The position numbers and the translations under genes are program-made. 7,149 nt of DNA from Nitrospirota bacterium. GTDB taxonomy: Bacteria > Nitrospinota > Nitrospinia > Nitrospinales > VA-1. Under the pieces are notes generated by a model. That model was not told the origin of the DNA. It worked only from the letters and a program-made list of their open reading frames with translations, and did no database searches. The stretch is taken from contig QJWD01000047.1 in NCBI GenBank assembly GCA_003235465.1, positions 1 through 7,149 on the forward strand, given 5' to 3'. This document shows positions 6,366 through 7,149 of this stretch, piece by piece (position 1 is the first letter of the stretch; each line of letters opens with the position of its first letter).

Positions 6366-6998
6366 TCAGCGGATGACGCCGTCCTGATTCATGTGCAGGA
6401 TGTTGAACTGGCCGTAGCTGTCGTTCAGGTCGAGCGTGATGCCGGCGTTCACCCGCGAACTGGCGGAGCCGACCTCGGCGTAGGTGTATTCGAAGCCGCC
6501 GGGCAGGTGAATCCCCATCCTGTCCTCACTGCCGCTGAACGGGTTGATAATCGGCCTTCCGGACGATTCGACCAGGCCTTCTATCCGCGTGCGGGCGCGG
6601 CGGGCGTCCACATCGATCTCCATGTCGATAGGTGCGAAGACCGGGTCCAGCACCTCCTTCATGGTGCTGTTGAACACGTAGAAATGCGTGGCGCCCGGTT
6701 TGGTGGATTCGCCGTGGGCGATTTTCCTGATCGCCTCGCGCTGCTTATCGTCGGCGCGCTGGTCAATGATGAACTGCTGGCGGCCGTTGCCGCTCGCCAC
6801 CTCACCCGGCCACTGGTAAAGCCCGACAAAGCGGAGCCCGTCGAGCGTCGTGTCATTAAAATACCCCTCCTCGATGATCACGCTGCCGATGGCCTCGCAA
6901 AAACCATGCGTGCTGGGCGAGTTGAACTGGCAGGGGCAGCCGTAATCGCAATTGCAGTTGCTGAATTCCATGCCGCGAATCATCCACTGGTCTGTCAT
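6366..6998 (-). CDS. DUF1326 domain protein with a CxCx3CxC cluster
   Basis: A 210-residue protein made almost wholly of one DUF1326 domain, of the normal family length. The N-terminal hallmark is FSNCNCDYGCPCQF (12-25), with C15, C17, C21 and C23 spaced CxCx3CxC. It is followed by HGFCEAIGSVII (31-42), where C34 is a fifth cysteine, and DGLRFVGLYQWPG (53-65). The family-typical ending is YGQFNILHMNQDGVI (195-209). There is no signal peptide or membrane helix, so it should be cytoplasmic, facing the DUF2182 membrane protein encoded 9 bp downstream. A role in binding or delivering a thiolate-loving metal is the natural inference, although the family's function is not established to my knowledge. 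The cysteines could instead be structural or redox-active. The start is firm: AAGGAGG lies seven bases before the ATG, and a consensus -10 box lies about 75 bp upstream. It looks like the first gene of the minus-strand operon. Confidence 0.9.
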   Translation of the reverse strand: MTDQWMIRGMEFSNCNCDYGCPCQFNSPSTHGFCEAIGSVIIEEGYFNDTTLDGLRFVGLYQWPGEVASGNGRQQFIIDQRADDKQREAIRKIAHGESTKPGATHFYVFNSTMKEVLDPVFAPIDMEIDVDARRARTRIEGLVESSGRPIINPFSGSEDRMGIHLPGGFEYTYAEVGSASSRVNAGITLDLNDSYGQFNILHMNQDGVIR

Positions 6999-7005
6999 CG
7001 TTTAC

Positions 7006-7012
7006 CCTCCTT
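7006..7012 (-). promoter_or_regulatory. Strong Shine-Dalgarno sequence of the DUF1326 gene
   Basis: On the minus strand AAGGAGG spans 7012-7006, seven bases before the ATG at 6998. It is a full match to the anti-Shine-Dalgarno core and the strongest ribosome site in the window, which fits a well-translated lead gene. Confidence 0.85.
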
Positions 7013-7072
7013 ATCCTTGGTCCGCAAGCGAGTGCCGGGCCAGCCATCCGCCCGCGCATTTCTAATCATAGC

Positions 7073-7101
7073 ATTATAACCGGATTTTTCCTCCCCGGCA
7101 C
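7073..7101 (-). promoter_or_regulatory. Sigma-70 type promoter of the DUF1326-led operon
   Basis: Read on the minus strand, the -10 box TATAAT (7078-7073) is a perfect consensus in otherwise very GC-rich DNA. A -35-like hexamer GTGCCG (7101-7096, three of six matches to TTGACA) lies exactly 17 bp upstream. Transcription would begin near 7069-7065, giving a leader of about 70 nt. The weak -35 beside a perfect -10 suggests an activator or other control. A short palindrome cccct-gggat-agggg (7101-7115) overlaps the upstream edge of the -35. Confidence 0.6.
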
Positions 7102-7149
7102 CCCTGGGATAGGGGCCCGCCCGGCCCGCCAGGCGTCCGGCAAAACCCC

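Noticed and set aside
5805..7079. Long plus-strand open frame (424 codons) opposite the DUF2182 and DUF1326 genes
   Set aside because: It is antisense to two well-recognised genes, is low in hydrophobic structure and rich in Arg, His and Gly, and matches no family. GC-rich coding DNA commonly leaves the opposite strand free of stops.

Overview
The window is GC-rich, gene-dense chromosomal DNA from a Gram-negative bacterium. A periplasm-targeting signal peptide, a glutamine-type amino acid ABC ATPase tail, and a DUF1326/DUF2182 pair all fit Pseudomonadota or a GC-rich relative. The genus cannot be named from this sequence. I see no mobile element, tRNA, rRNA, CRISPR array or phage gene.

Layout, left to right. 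(1) Bases 1-62 hold the last 19 codons and stop of a plus-strand gene, probably the ATPase of a polar amino acid ABC importer. (2) Bases 63-231 are intergenic and contain a perfect 9-bp inverted repeat, a possible extended -10 box and a purine-rich ribosome binding site. (3) Bases 232-2799 encode an exported 855-residue protein. It has three related modules of about 80 residues, an aromatic region rich in Tyr, Trp and Gly, a histidine cluster, and a long basic Pro/Gly/Ser/Arg tail with short repeats. (4) Twelve bases later, a minus-strand block of four genes converges on it. In transcription order these are a DUF1326 protein (6998-6366), a DUF2182 membrane protein (6356-5616), a major facilitator transporter (5541-4348) and a PrsW-type intramembrane metalloprotease with a C-terminal extension (4257-2812).

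A consensus -10 box and a strong Shine-Dalgarno sequence precede the DUF1326 gene, so the minus-strand block may be read as one operon. The first two genes are 9 bp apart and almost certainly co-transcribed. The later gaps (74 and 90 bp) leave room for internal signals.

How the genes may work together: DUF1326 has a CxCx3CxC cluster and DUF2182 has Met, Cys and His residues in and beside its membrane helices. Together they look like a thiol/thioether metal-handling pair, with copper the obvious candidate. That is inference, because neither family has a firmly established function that I can cite. The MFS transporter could be the export step of the same pathway, or simply a neighbour. The most noteworthy items are this pair, the PrsW protein with its extra domains, and the modular His-rich exported protein.
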